Source: Pedobacter frigidisoli
Lineage (GTDB): Bacteria > Bacteroidota > Bacteroidia > Sphingobacteriales > Sphingobacteriaceae
Length of the DNA: 64,000 nt
NCBI RefSeq assembly: GCF_004331675.1
Contig: NZ_SJSN01000016.1
Location: forward strand, 1-64,000
Reading direction: 5' to 3'
The position numbers and the translations under genes are program-made. This document shows positions 8,690 through 17,474 of the stretch, piece after piece. Position 1 is the first letter of the stretch. Each line of letters begins with the position of its first letter. Under the pieces are notes generated by a model that worked only from the letters and a program-made list of their open reading frames with translations, had not been told where the DNA came from and searched no databases.

Positions 8690-9313
8690 TTAAGGAATAT
8701 TTAAAAATTTGTGGGTCTGCAGAGAAATTTCCCATTTCGGGTTTGCCATCACATACTCAATAATCAGCGGCGTAATTTCTTTGGATTTAGACCATTCAGG
8801 CTGAAGATATAGTTTACAAGTTGGTGAAACCATTGCTGCATATTCCTCTGCCCATTTGAAATCGCTTTTATTAAAAACGATAACTTTCAATTCGTGTGCA
8901 AAAGGTGTAATATCTGGCCGTGGAGCTTTGAATTTTTTAGGTGATAAGCAAATCCAATCCCAATTTCCAGATAGTGGGTAAGCACCAGAAGTTTCGATGA
9001 AAGTTAAAATACCTCGCTCCTTTAATTTATTGGTAAGGTAATCTAGGTTATAAATCAAGGGTTCGCCGCCAGTAATTACAACGGCTTTACCAGGAAATCT
9101 ATCCGCATTTTCAACAATAACATCCGATAGGGTTAAAGGGTGCATTTCTGCGTCCCAACTTTCCTTAACATCGCACCAATGGCAACCTACATCACAACCG
9201 CCTAAACGGATAAAATAAGCCGCTTTTCCTGTGTTAAATCCCTCGCCTTGTATCGTGTAGAACTCTTCCATTAAAGGAAGTAATGTGCCGTCTTCTGGTA
9301 TGTCTTGTTTCAT
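8690..9313 (-). CDS. queE: 7-carboxy-7-deazaguanine synthase QueE
   Basis: Radical SAM enzyme that converts 6-carboxy-tetrahydropterin to 7-carboxy-7-deazaguanine in queuosine biosynthesis. In the 207-aa protein, the N-terminal substrate-binding segment EEFYTIQGEGFNTG precedes the cluster cysteines C40, C44 and C47 (CDVGCHWC, a CX3CX2C motif). The SAM-binding segment VITGGEPL follows. Length and motifs fit the compact QueE class. It stands alone here, without queC, queD or queF nearby. Confidence 0.92.
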   Translation of the reverse strand: MKQDIPEDGTLLPLMEEFYTIQGEGFNTGKAAYFIRLGGCDVGCHWCDVKESWDAEMHPLTLSDVIVENADRFPGKAVVITGGEPLIYNLDYLTNKLKERGILTFIETSGAYPLSGNWDWICLSPKKFKAPRPDITPFAHELKVIVFNKSDFKWAEEYAAMVSPTCKLYLQPEWSKSKEITPLIIEYVMANPKWEISLQTHKFLNIP

Positions 9314-9419
9314 TTTTGAGGATGCAAATATCCTAAAAAAATATGGTGTAGTGGTTCCACTTTCAAAAATTAATGTAAAGATGAAATAACACTGATATTT
9401 AAATACTTATTTTAGCTCA

Positions 9420-9755
9420 ATGAAGTGGTTTAAAGTGCTAAACAAGGCTCAAATTCCTAATTCTGATTCAATTAAAACCATTGAAGTGAATGGGAAACAA
9501 CTTTGTATCATCAATAATGAGGATAAAATTACAGCTACTCAATCTTTTTGCCCACATGCTGGTGGCCATTTTTCTGGTGGCTGGTGCAAAAACGGGCATC
9601 TGATTTGCCCGATTCATCGTTACGAATATAATTTAGAAACAGGAAGAGGAGCAGAGGGGCAGGGAGATTACATTAATATTTATCCAACAGAATTACGTGA
9701 TGATGGTTTGTATGTTGGTTTTGAAGAAAGTTGGTGGAGTAAGTTGTGGAGCTAA
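9420..9755 (+). CDS. Rieske [2Fe-2S] domain protein
   Basis: A single-domain Rieske protein of 111 aa with ligands C44-x-H46 (FCPHAGG) and C63-xx-H66 (CPIHRYEYNLETG). The tail of the second motif resembles NirD-like and dioxygenase-ferredoxin Rieske proteins. It has no signal peptide, so a cytosolic electron-transfer role is likely. A partial -7-like box (TATTTTAG, 9409-9416) lies just before the start. No partner oxygenase is nearby, so the redox partner is unknown. Confidence 0.87.
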   Translation: MKWFKVLNKAQIPNSDSIKTIEVNGKQLCIINNEDKITATQSFCPHAGGHFSGGWCKNGHLICPIHRYEYNLETGRGAEGQGDYINIYPTELRDDGLYVGFEESWWSKLWS

Positions 9756-9761
9756 TATTAT

Positions 9762-9852
9762 CCGTTGACTAAAGTTAACGGCAAGGAAATTATGTGGGGC
9801 TGAAACCTGTCTATTAGACTTGCAATTCTTTGCCGTCAGTTTCAATTGACGG
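9762..9852. repeat. Nested inverted repeat (CCGTTGAC...GTCAACGG-like)
   Basis: Two 20-bp imperfect palindromes, 9762-9781 and 9833-9852, are themselves arranged as inverted copies that include flanking GGCAAGGAA and TTCTTTGCC. The whole 91-bp unit can fold into one long hairpin or two short ones. A related palindrome occurs at 26702-26721. It fills the gap between the convergent Rieske and PIN-toxin genes. Confidence 0.7.
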
Positions 9853-9857
9853 AATAA

Positions 9858-10277
9858 TTAATTAAGCAAATACCTTTTAAAAAATGCTTGGCAATTTAAC
9901 ACCTCAATATCAGCAAAATAAAAATCTTCGATATCTTCTGTAATGATGCATTTACAACCAACAGATTCAGCAGCATAATATTCTAATCCGTCTTCAAAAT
10001 CATGAATAGATTTATTAGAAAGCGTATCTGAAACACCTTTCGATAAGTTTTCAGCAATTTTAATATGTTGACAAAGCAAATCGATTTTCTGTTTCGCTAA
10101 TTGTGATTTATGTTTCTTTTCTGCAAAGTAAAAAGCAATTGCTAGGCAAAGTGGCGAAGTATAAACTTCAAATTTTGGATGTGATGCCAAACTTAAAATC
10201 CTTGAAGAATAAGTAAAAAGGGGATACTCTTTATTCAAAACTGAAACTAAAACGTTTGCATCTAAAAATATTTTCAT
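9858..10277 (-). CDS. PIN-domain toxin (VapC-like)
   Basis: The 139-aa protein begins MKIFLDANVLVSVL, the N-terminal PIN motif with its first metal-binding Asp. Further acidic residues appear in HDFEDGLEYYAA and IITEDIEDF, which match the remaining active-site positions of PIN ribonucleases. The start lies 3 nt after the stop of the 86-aa upstream partner, forming a typical type II toxin-antitoxin operon. The RNA target cannot be inferred. Confidence 0.86.
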   Translation of the reverse strand: MKIFLDANVLVSVLNKEYPLFTYSSRILSLASHPKFEVYTSPLCLAIAFYFAEKKHKSQLAKQKIDLLCQHIKIAENLSKGVSDTLSNKSIHDFEDGLEYYAAESVGCKCIITEDIEDFYFADIEVLNCQAFFKRYLLN

Positions 10278-10280
10278 CGA

Positions 10281-10541
10281 TTATTTTTTAGAAGAAAAGA
10301 ACTCATCTTTTGATGCTTTGCGGCCAGCTTTAATTGTTTTTTTATACTCTACTTCGCCCTCTGCAACCATACTCACCCAATCAGAAATGGGGTAATCTTC
10401 TAGGGATTTATAATCGCTGGATGTAACTTGAATTAATAAATGCTCAATTAAACGCGATAAGCTAATGTTATTATCAGCAGCATATTTTTTAGCTTTTGTA
10501 ACCACATCTTGGTTAAAGCTTAAAGTTAGTTTCGAATCCAT
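10281..10541 (-). CDS. Antitoxin, DUF6364-like
   Basis: The 86-aa protein starts MDSKLTLSFNQDVVTKAKKY, a beta strand followed by helices as in ribbon-helix-helix antitoxins. It resembles the DUF6364 family found beside PIN toxins in Bacteroidota. It precedes the toxin by 3 nt. A perfect TATATTTG -7 box and an inverted repeat lie upstream and may support autoregulation. Confidence 0.8.
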   Translation of the reverse strand: MDSKLTLSFNQDVVTKAKKYAADNNISLSRLIEHLLIQVTSSDYKSLEDYPISDWVSMVAEGEVEYKKTIKAGRKASKDEFFSSKK

Positions 10542-10558
10542 AACATTATATTTATAAT

Positions 10559-10605
10559 CAAATATAATTATTTTACGTATAATAAAAAATATTTACACGT
10601 AAAAA
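10559..10605 (-). promoter_or_regulatory. Promoter and possible operator of the PIN toxin-antitoxin operon
   Basis: Reading the minus strand, TATATTTG (10559-10566) is a perfect -7 box 18 nt before the antitoxin start. Upstream, TTTTACGT (10572-10579) and ACGTAAAA (10598-10605) form an 8-bp inverted repeat spanning the expected -33 region. A repressor such as the antitoxin could bind there; that part is inferred. Confidence 0.5.
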
Positions 10606-10632
10606 AAGCAACTCAAAATTGACTTGCTTTTA
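10602..10632 (-). terminator. Terminator after folD
   Basis: AAAAGCAA (10605-10612) pairs with TTGCTTTT (10625-10632), with a further 4-bp inner pairing. On the minus strand the stem is followed by a run of Ts. It lies 57 nt beyond the folD stop and just before the toxin-antitoxin promoter, separating the two units. Confidence 0.7.
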
Positions 10633-10688
10633 ATTATTTTTGAACAGTGGATTTTTCGCTTTGGTCTTTAAGCTTTCACCTTTCCGCT

Positions 10689-11570
10689 TTAAGAATAAAT
10701 TTCTTTCCTCGCAGATGCTAGTGTGTTTTTAAGTAAGCCAACAATCGTCATTAAACCAACACCACCAGGAACAGGAGTAATATAAGATGAAATCGGTGCT
10801 ACTTTTTCGAAATCTACATCGCCATAAAGCTTAAAGCCAGATTTTGTTTCCATAGAAGTTTCACGGTTAATACCCACATCAATAATAATTGCACCAGGTT
10901 TAACCATATCAGCCGTGATGAAGTTCTTTTTACCAATCGCCGCGATGATAATATCAGCTTGTAAAACCTGCTCTTTTAAATCTTTCGTACGAGAATGGGT
11001 AAGCGTTACCGTACAGTTACCTGGATTAGCATTTCGAGCCATCAAAATACTCATCGGACTACCAACAATATTACTTCTGCCAACCACAACGCAGTGCATT
11101 CCTGTGGTATCAATATTGTATTCTTGCAGCATCAGTAAAATACCATAAGGTGTTGCAGGGATAAAGCAAGGAAGATTACGCATCATTCTACCCAAATTTA
11201 CTGGGTGGAAACCATCAACATCTTTGCGATAATCGATAGTTTCGGTAACTTTTTCTGGGTCGATATGTTTTGGTAATGGTAATTGAACAATTAATCCATC
11301 AACATCAGCATCCTGATTAATCTCTTCAATTTTAGCTAACAATTCAGCCTCAGTAACCGAATTATCATACCTATGAAGTGAAGATTTAAATCCTACTTTC
11401 TCACAGTTTTTCATCTTACTGGCAACATAAGTTTCGCTTCCACCATCGTTGCCAACCAAAATGGCAACCAGGTGCGGCTTTCTGCCCGTATTGTTTAAAA
11501 ATTCTGAAGCCTCCTCAGCAATTTGAATTTTAACCTTTTCTGATACGTATTTACCGTCTAAAAGTTGCAT
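10689..11570 (-). CDS. folD: Bifunctional methylenetetrahydrofolate dehydrogenase/cyclohydrolase FolD
   Basis: Interconverts 5,10-methylene-, methenyl- and 10-formyl-tetrahydrofolate, feeding purine and formyl-Met synthesis. The 293-aa protein shows the family signatures YVASKMKNCEKVGF (with the catalytic Lys), DGLIVQLPLPKHID, VVGRSNIVGSPM for NADP binding and PVPGGVGLMT near the C-terminus. It ends the minus-strand series lepA, fucosyltransferase-like, folD and is followed by a hairpin terminator. Confidence 0.96.
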   Translation of the reverse strand: MQLLDGKYVSEKVKIQIAEEASEFLNNTGRKPHLVAILVGNDGGSETYVASKMKNCEKVGFKSSLHRYDNSVTEAELLAKIEEINQDADVDGLIVQLPLPKHIDPEKVTETIDYRKDVDGFHPVNLGRMMRNLPCFIPATPYGILLMLQEYNIDTTGMHCVVVGRSNIVGSPMSILMARNANPGNCTVTLTHSRTKDLKEQVLQADIIIAAIGKKNFITADMVKPGAIIIDVGINRETSMETKSGFKLYGDVDFEKVAPISSYITPVPGGVGLMTIVGLLKNTLASARKEIYS

Positions 11571-11593
11571 GCTTATTAAATTAATTTTTTTAC

Positions 11594-12520
11594 TTAAAAT
11601 GTATATAAATTTTTCTCTGGAAAATCCTCATCTGCAACAAAAGCATTGTTGTATTTAGGTATCCCTAAGTTTTGGTTGGGGCTTAAAATCATTGTTAAAG
11701 GCTTGTCGCCATAAAAAGCCGCCCACTGGCTAAAAGTGCTCGGTGGACCAATAATGGCATCGCATTCTGATAGAGAATATAAATCAACAATGAAATTCCT
11801 TGCTTTGTTTGCAAGTGTTAAACCATCAAATTTGGCAACATTTATTTCTTCGTTAGATGAAATGAAAAATGCACAACTTAGTCCTATTAATTTATATTCA
11901 TTGGCAATTTGATGCATCATTTTAGCATATTGTTCATCAGAATAAAACCACTTTCCACCTACGAAGGTGGCATAATCCCCACGGCGAATATGTACACCAA
12001 TTAAGATATTTGCCAACTTTTTAGCTTCAGCTATTTCATGCTTTATTTCCGAAAAGTAAGGTTCAACAGGCTTAAAAAAACTACAAATTAAATCGCGATG
12101 TTTTCGAACATTAACCGAATCTCTAAACATCCAACCTTGAACCAAAATTTTTCGGGTCCTTGCATCATTAATAAATTCCTTTTTGTTTAAGTCGAATATA
12201 GTCGATGTCTTATCCTCTGAAAATGTTGTTCGATAAAATTTATGCAATACGGGTGTTTTGCCAAATTTCCGGTAAGTAATTGATGACCAATTTTTGAATA
12301 AATTGCTGTAGAAATAATCCAACAATGGAATTCCCCAGCGCTTTATGCTAATCGGGAATTTTCCGAAATCATTAATTTTTGTTGCTTCGAAATAGTCCTT
12401 ATATCGATAGAAGCCCAAATTAACGAGTGGATAATCGTATTCAATGCTATTTGCAATAAAACTGGAAAATCCCCATAATCTATTGACGAGCATCGCATTC
12501 TGACTATTTATAATAACCAT
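11594..12520 (-). CDS. GT11-like fucosyltransferase
   Basis: The 308-aa protein contains GVHIRRGDY (about residues 194-202), the nucleotide-sugar-binding motif of alpha-1,2-fucosyltransferases (GT11) and related families. A later segment, SLSECDAIIGPPSTFSQWAAF, matches the conserved C-terminal GT11 region with its SxFS(x)W core. The N-terminus is less canonical, so acceptor and linkage are uncertain. It sits between lepA (9 bp upstream) and folD (23 bp downstream), an unusual place for a glycosyltransferase. Confidence 0.75.
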   Translation of the reverse strand: MVIINSQNAMLVNRLWGFSSFIANSIEYDYPLVNLGFYRYKDYFEATKINDFGKFPISIKRWGIPLLDYFYSNLFKNWSSITYRKFGKTPVLHKFYRTTFSEDKTSTIFDLNKKEFINDARTRKILVQGWMFRDSVNVRKHRDLICSFFKPVEPYFSEIKHEIAEAKKLANILIGVHIRRGDYATFVGGKWFYSDEQYAKMMHQIANEYKLIGLSCAFFISSNEEINVAKFDGLTLANKARNFIVDLYSLSECDAIIGPPSTFSQWAAFYGDKPLTMILSPNQNLGIPKYNNAFVADEDFPEKNLYTF

Positions 12521-12529
12521 TCTGTTTCG

Positions 12530-14317
12530 TTAATCCAACTTCAAAACCGCCATAAATGCACTTTGTGGAATCTCTACGTTCCCAACTTGGCGCATACGTT
12601 TTTTACCTTTTTTCTGTTTCTCTAATAACTTACGTTTACGAGAAATATCGCCACCATAACATTTAGCGGTAACATCTTTACGTAAAGCACTAAGCGTTTC
12701 ACGGGCAATAACTTTAGCACCGATAGAAGCTTGTATTTTAATTTCAAACTGCTGACGAGGAATCAACTCTCTCAATTTCTCGCAAATTTTCTTTCCGAAA
12801 TCATAAGCGTTACTTCTGTGAATTAATGAAGATAAAGCATCAACGGGCTCTTCGTTTAATAGTAAATCCAAGCGCACCAAATCTGATTTGCGGTAACCAA
12901 TTTGATGATAATCGAAAGAGGCGTAACCTTTGGAAATCGTTTTCAGTTTATCGTAAAAATCGAATACAATTTCAGCCATGGGCATTTCAAAAATCAGTTC
13001 AACTCTATCAGACGTTAAATAAGATTGATTGATAATTGTTCCTCTTTTCTGGATACAAAGCGACATTACAGGACCAACAAATTCGGCCTTGGTAATAATA
13101 TTTGCCTTGATGAAAGGTTCTTCAACCGAATCCAACTTACTTGGGTCTGGCAAATCTGATGGATTGTTTACAATAAATTCATCGCCTTTTGTAGTGTGTG
13201 CAATGTAAGAAACATTGGGAACGGTTGTAATAACCGTCATGTCAAATTCACGCTCTAAACGTTCCTGAACAATTTCCATGTGCAACATGCCAAGGAAACC
13301 ACAGCGGAAACCAAAGCCTAAAGCTGCTGAACTTTCTGGTTCGAAAACGATAGATGCATCATTCAATTGCAACTTGTGCATGGCTTCACGTAATTCTTCA
13401 TATTCATCCGTATCAACAGGATAAATACCCGCAAAAACCATTGGTTTAACTTCTTCAAAACCTTGAATAGATTCTAAAGATGGCCTTTCGACAGTTGTAA
13501 TGGTATCACCAACTTTAACCTCACGAGCTTCTTTAATTCCCGAAATAATGTAACCAACATCGCCTGTTTTAACAACGCTGCGTGGCGACATATCGAGTTT
13601 CAAAATACCAACTTCATCTGCTAAATATTGTTTGCCAGTATTGATGAATTTAACTTTATCACCTTTTTTAATCTGACCATTTACCACTTTGTAGTAAGCA
13701 ATAATTCCTCTGAATGAGTTAAAAACAGAGTCGAAAATTAGTGCTTGTAAAGGTGCTTCTGGGTCGCCAACCGGTGCAGGAACTCGGTCTACAATAGCTT
13801 GAATAATATCAGGAATTCCCAAGCCAGTTTTACCTGATGCAGGAATAATATCCTCACGTTTACAGCCAATTAAATCAATAATCTGGTCTTTTACTTCCTC
13901 GGGCATCGCCCCAGGCAAATCCATTTTATTTAAAATCGGGATTATTTCTAAATCGTGTTCTAATGCTAAATACAAATTTGAAATGGTCTGAGCCTGAATC
14001 CCTTGCGATGCATCAACAATAAGCAAAGCACCCTCGCAAGCAGCGATAGAACGCGAAACTTCGTAAGAAAAATCTACGTGTCCGGGTGTATCAATCAGGT
14101 TGAAATTGTATTCAATATCGCCAACTTTATAGTTCATCTGTATGGCATGACTTTTAATCGTTATGCCTCTCTCACGCTCTAAATCCATGTTGTCGAGCAA
14201 TTGCGCCTGCGCCTCACGCTTCGAAATCGTCTCGGTATATTCTAATAACCTATCGGCCAGAGTGCTCTTTCCGTGGTCAATATGTGCAATAATGCAAAAA
14301 TTACGTATATGCTTCAT
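12530..14317 (-). CDS. lepA: Elongation factor 4 (LepA)
   Basis: A 595-aa translational GTPase acting on stalled or mistranslocated ribosomes. G1 is AHIDHGKST, with G3 DTPGHVDF and G4 NKMD, followed by EF-G-like domains and the LepA-specific C-terminal region rich in lysine (RKRKLLEKQKKGKKRMRQVG). The start MKHIRNFCIIAHIDHGKST matches the family. A TATCTTTG box lies 8 nt upstream, implying an almost leaderless transcript. Confidence 0.97.
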   Translation of the reverse strand: MKHIRNFCIIAHIDHGKSTLADRLLEYTETISKREAQAQLLDNMDLERERGITIKSHAIQMNYKVGDIEYNFNLIDTPGHVDFSYEVSRSIAACEGALLIVDASQGIQAQTISNLYLALEHDLEIIPILNKMDLPGAMPEEVKDQIIDLIGCKREDIIPASGKTGLGIPDIIQAIVDRVPAPVGDPEAPLQALIFDSVFNSFRGIIAYYKVVNGQIKKGDKVKFINTGKQYLADEVGILKLDMSPRSVVKTGDVGYIISGIKEAREVKVGDTITTVERPSLESIQGFEEVKPMVFAGIYPVDTDEYEELREAMHKLQLNDASIVFEPESSAALGFGFRCGFLGMLHMEIVQERLEREFDMTVITTVPNVSYIAHTTKGDEFIVNNPSDLPDPSKLDSVEEPFIKANIITKAEFVGPVMSLCIQKRGTIINQSYLTSDRVELIFEMPMAEIVFDFYDKLKTISKGYASFDYHQIGYRKSDLVRLDLLLNEEPVDALSSLIHRSNAYDFGKKICEKLRELIPRQQFEIKIQASIGAKVIARETLSALRKDVTAKCYGGDISRKRKLLEKQKKGKKRMRQVGNVEIPQSAFMAVLKLD

Positions 14318-14324
14318 CTTTGCG

Positions 14325-14332
14325 CAAAGATA
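14325..14332 (-). promoter_or_regulatory. Candidate -7 box of lepA
   Basis: TATCTTTG on the minus strand is a perfect TAnnTTTG match. Its last base is only 8 nt from the lepA ATG, so transcription would start about at the start codon. No clear -33 TTTG is seen at the usual spacing, which lowers confidence. Confidence 0.4.
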
Positions 14333-14416
14333 TAGTTTTTAATGGAAAATTTAAGATGTTGAGTACAGCGAAATCCTGATTTTTTCGGGAGAAAATCAAT
14401 TCGATTAAAATGATAA

Positions 14417-14583
14417 TTTGAAAAGCAAAATCTGTAGTTTTTCAGTTGCTGCAGTCTTGCTTTTCACTGTATCTTTTTTAAACTTCTGTCATTCTGAGGA
14501 ACAAAGAATCTGTTTCATTGGTTGCCGATGCTTCGTGCCTCAGCATGACAGCATATTCAAGGTTTTGCAATAAAAAAGTATGC
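14417..14583 (+). repeat. Composite interspersed repeat, copy 1
   Basis: Begins TTGAAAAGCAA, includes the central hairpin CTGTCATTCTGAGGAAC...GCCTCAGCATGACAG (14486-14551), then TATTCAAGGTTTTGCA and AAAAAGTAT. The module order matches the copy at 48045-48232. Together with flanking AT-rich DNA it accounts for most of the 393-bp gap between lepA and the alpha-galactosidase; no gene is seen there. Confidence 0.75.
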
Positions 14584-14710
14584 CGTTCCAATCAAGTTTA
14601 TATAAGTTAAGATAGCAGTTCTTTTGTAAATTCTGTTCCATACAAACTGCCTAAATATCTTTTCGTTGTTTGAGAAAAATGTATATTAGTTTGTCTAATC
14701 TTTATAAAAT

Positions 14711-15929
14711 ATGAAACTGAAGCTTGCCATTTACAGTCTATTCTTTGTATTTTCTTTGAGCATGGTTGAGGCTCAGGAAAAAACTTCAGCTCAAAAAACA
14801 CCTATAATGGGTTGGTCGAGTTGGAATAATTTTCACGTTAATATTTCCGAAGATATTATTAAAGCTCAGGCCGATGCCATGATTTCGCTAAAATTAAAAG
14901 AGTCAGGCTATAAGTTTATCAATATAGACGATGGCTTTTTTGGAGGAAGAAATGATAAGGGCAAATTACAGTATCACAGAAAACGTTTTCCAAATGGAAT
15001 GAAATCTTTAGCCGATTATATTCATGCCAAAGGACTTAAGGCTGGAATTTATTCTGATGCAGGGATTAATACTTGCGCATCAGAATGGGATAAAGATACA
15101 ATCGGTGTAGGCTCGGGATTATACGGTCATGATGAAGCCGACCTGAAATTAATGCTTAAAACATGGGGTTACGATTTTATAAAAATAGATTGGTGGCGAG
15201 AAGTTAAAATTGGATGAAGAACTTCGCTACAGGCAAATTGCCACTCAAATAAAAGCTATAAAACCCGATGCTGTATATAACATTTGCCGTTGGCAATTCC
15301 CTGGTAAATGGGCGGTAGAAATAGCAGATTCATGGCGAATTTCGGGCGACATAAATAACACTTTCAAATCTGTTATGGGCATTGTAGATTTAAATGCCGA
15401 TTTGTGGAAATATAGTTCATCTGGTCACGTAAATGATATGGACATGCTGCAAGTTGGTCGTGGAATGAGTTACGATGAAGACAAAACCCATTTTACGATG
15501 TGGTGCATTATGAATTCGCCCTTATTATTAGGCAATGATTTACGAAATGTATCAAAAGAAACCCTATCAATTATTACTAATAAAGACATTATTGCGCTAA
15601 ATCAAGATGCGCTTGGTTATCAAGCCCGTAGGTTAAGTAAAGAAAATGGCTTAGAAATTTGGGCAAAACCTTTAACATCAACCATGAGCGGCGAAGTAGC
15701 TGTAACGCTTTTAAACAGAACAGATAAACCAGTTTTTATAAGTTTTGATGTTGATAGCTTAGGTATAAACGTAGGTAATGGTTATATTTTACGAAACTTA
15801 TGGGATGCAAAAGACCAACCTATATCAAAAGCTAAAACACAAAGTTTCGAGGTTCCAAAACATGGTGTTGTCGTTTTGAAAATCATTGGAAAATCCAATC
15901 CTTTCAAAATATTTCAAATGTCAAAATAA
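14711..15929 (+). pseudogene. GH27 alpha-galactosidase, frameshifted
   Basis: Two overlapping frames together encode one GH27 enzyme of about 405 aa. The first (14711-15217) has a signal peptide ending VEAQ, then MGWSSWNNFHVNIS, INIDDGFF and the nucleophile region YDFIKIDW (D160). The second, in another frame, continues as KLDEELRYRQIA, with WRISGDI holding the acid/base Asp, to 15929. The usual Cys-Gly after KIDW is missing, which suggests loss of 2 or 5 nt near 15191-15200. If real, the enzyme is inactive; if a sequencing error, it is an exported alpha-galactosidase. The separate reading of the downstream frame from TTG at 15210 is not a real start. Confidence 0.85.
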
Positions 15930-15935
15930 AAAACC

Positions 15936-16042
15936 AACCGCAGATACACACAGATTTTTTGCCACGGAAACACTAAATTAATGGAAAATTTAGTTCTCTA
16001 AAATGCAGATTACATCTGTGTTTATCCTGTTTATCTGTGGTT
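15936..16042. repeat. CACAGAT-family inverted repeat
   Basis: AACCGCAGATACACACAGAT (15936-15955) and an ATCTGTG...ATCTGTGGTT arm (16014-16042) form an imperfect inverted repeat between the convergent alpha-galactosidase and MATE genes. The inner motif TTTGCCACGGAAACAC recurs at 17688-17703. A second element with the same arms is at 24093-24212. Confidence 0.7.
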
Positions 16043-16049
16043 AATTTAT

Positions 16050-17474
16050 TTAAACCATCGTTTTCTTCCACTTACCCTTTTTAAATAAAATAAATGCTGC
16101 AACTGCAATGCCAGCCTCAGCAGTTGGGATGGCAATAAAAACACCTGTTGGGCCCATTTCTAAATATTTCGCCAAGAAGTAAGCCAATGGAATTTGGAAT
16201 AACCAGAAAGCGAAAATATTTATTTTTGTTGGCGTCCATGTATCGCCAGCACCATTAAAAGCGCTGCTAAAAACCATCGCCGAACCATATATAACGAAAC
16301 CGATACTTAAAATTTTTAGCGCACGACTCGCAATCTCAATTACTTTTACGTCAGATGTGAAGAACGATGCAAACAGATGACCGCAGGTTAAGAACACAAT
16401 GCTTACCACAGCCATAAAAATGATGATGTATTTTAAGGTTTGGAAAACCGATTGTTCGGCTCTATCGATATGACCAGCACCCAAATTTTGACCGACCAAT
16501 GTCGCTGCTGCATTACTCAATCCCCATGCAGGTAGTAAAAAGAACATCATTAATCGAAGTGCCGTTTGATAACCTGCCGAACCCTCATCGCCGCCTGTGG
16601 TTGCCACTAATTCAGCTAAGAATACCCAACTACAACTTGCAATTACAAATTGAAAAATAGCAGGAGCCGCAATTTTAACAATGGCTTTAATTTGTTCAAA
16701 ATCAGGAATGAATTGATTAATCCGAATCTTTAAAGCGTTTTTGCCGTTGAATAAATTATAGACTTGATAAGCTACACCCAAACCTCGACCGATTGTTGTT
16801 GCGATTGCAGCACCCGTTAAACCAAATGCAGGAACTGGTCCGAAGCCATTGATGAAAATAGGGCAGAGGATGATGTTCGCAATGTTGGCAATCCATAAAC
16901 TTCGCATGGCGATTGCAGCGTTACCCGCACCTCTAAAAATTCCGTTGATTAAAAATAACAGAACGATAATGATACTTCCGCCCATCATAATTCGAACGAA
17001 AGTCGTTCCATGGTCTGCAGTTTCTGTTGAAGCGCCCATTAATAGAAGAATGTCTCTGGCGTAAATTAATCCAGCAATGCTGATTAAAATATTCACGGCA
17101 ACTGCAATTACGATGGTTTGCATCCCTGCTTTTGCCGCTGCTTCAGGATTTTTCTCGCCGATTCTGCGGGCAACTACAGCAGTTGCTGCCATACTCAAAC
17201 CAATAGCAAGTGAATAAATAATGGTTAAAACCGATTCTGTTAAACCTACGGTTTGTATGGCGTGGCTGCTGTTTTCTAAATGACCAACGAAATATAAATC
17301 TACTAATGCAAAAACTGATTCCATTGCCATTTCCAACATCATCGGAATGGCTAATAAAATAATTGCCCTTTTAATACTGATTGAGGTTAAATCAACTTCG
17401 TTACCTTTTAACGATTGTACAAGTACATCAAAAAAAGATGATAGTTTGCCCTGTGTCTTTACTGACTGTGACAT
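16050..17474 (-). CDS. MATE-family efflux transporter
   Basis: This 474-aa integral membrane protein has about twelve hydrophobic segments in two halves, as in MatE/NorM multidrug exporters. Recognisable features are AIPMMLEMAMESVFALVDLYF in the first helix region and the second-half AAPAIFQFVIASCSWVFLAEL. It probably exports cationic or aromatic compounds by Na+ or H+ antiport; the substrate is unknown. A strong promoter lies 148 nt upstream, giving an unusually long leader. Confidence 0.92.
   Translation of the reverse strand: MSQSVKTQGKLSSFFDVLVQSLKGNEVDLTSISIKRAIILLAIPMMLEMAMESVFALVDLYFVGHLENSSHAIQTVGLTESVLTIIYSLAIGLSMAATAVVARRIGEKNPEAAAKAGMQTIVIAVAVNILISIAGLIYARDILLLMGASTETADHGTTFVRIMMGGSIIIVLLFLINGIFRGAGNAAIAMRSLWIANIANIILCPIFINGFGPVPAFGLTGAAIATTIGRGLGVAYQVYNLFNGKNALKIRINQFIPDFEQIKAIVKIAAPAIFQFVIASCSWVFLAELVATTGGDEGSAGYQTALRLMMFFLLPAWGLSNAAATLVGQNLGAGHIDRAEQSVFQTLKYIIIFMAVVSIVFLTCGHLFASFFTSDVKVIEIASRALKILSIGFVIYGSAMVFSSAFNGAGDTWTPTKINIFAFWLFQIPLAYFLAKYLEMGPTGVFIAIPTAEAGIAVAAFILFKKGKWKKTMV

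Noticed and set aside
12826..13032. Plus-strand frame inside lepA
   Set aside because: Shadow of the highly conserved lepA coding strand with no protein-like pattern.
14486..14551. Insertion sequence remnant with transposase
   Set aside because: No transposase-like frame is present in or near any of the repeats; they are short and non-coding.
14607..14801. 64-aa minus-strand frame before the alpha-galactosidase
   Set aside because: Overlaps the signal peptide of the real gene and has no recognisable features.
15180..15220. Programmed ribosomal frameshift in the alpha-galactosidase
   Set aside because: No slippery heptamer or downstream structure is evident, and active-site residues are missing at the junction, which fits a deletion better.
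15210..15929. Independent gene starting at TTG 15210
   Set aside because: It begins in the middle of a GH27 domain that continues from the upstream frame, so it is the second half of the broken alpha-galactosidase.
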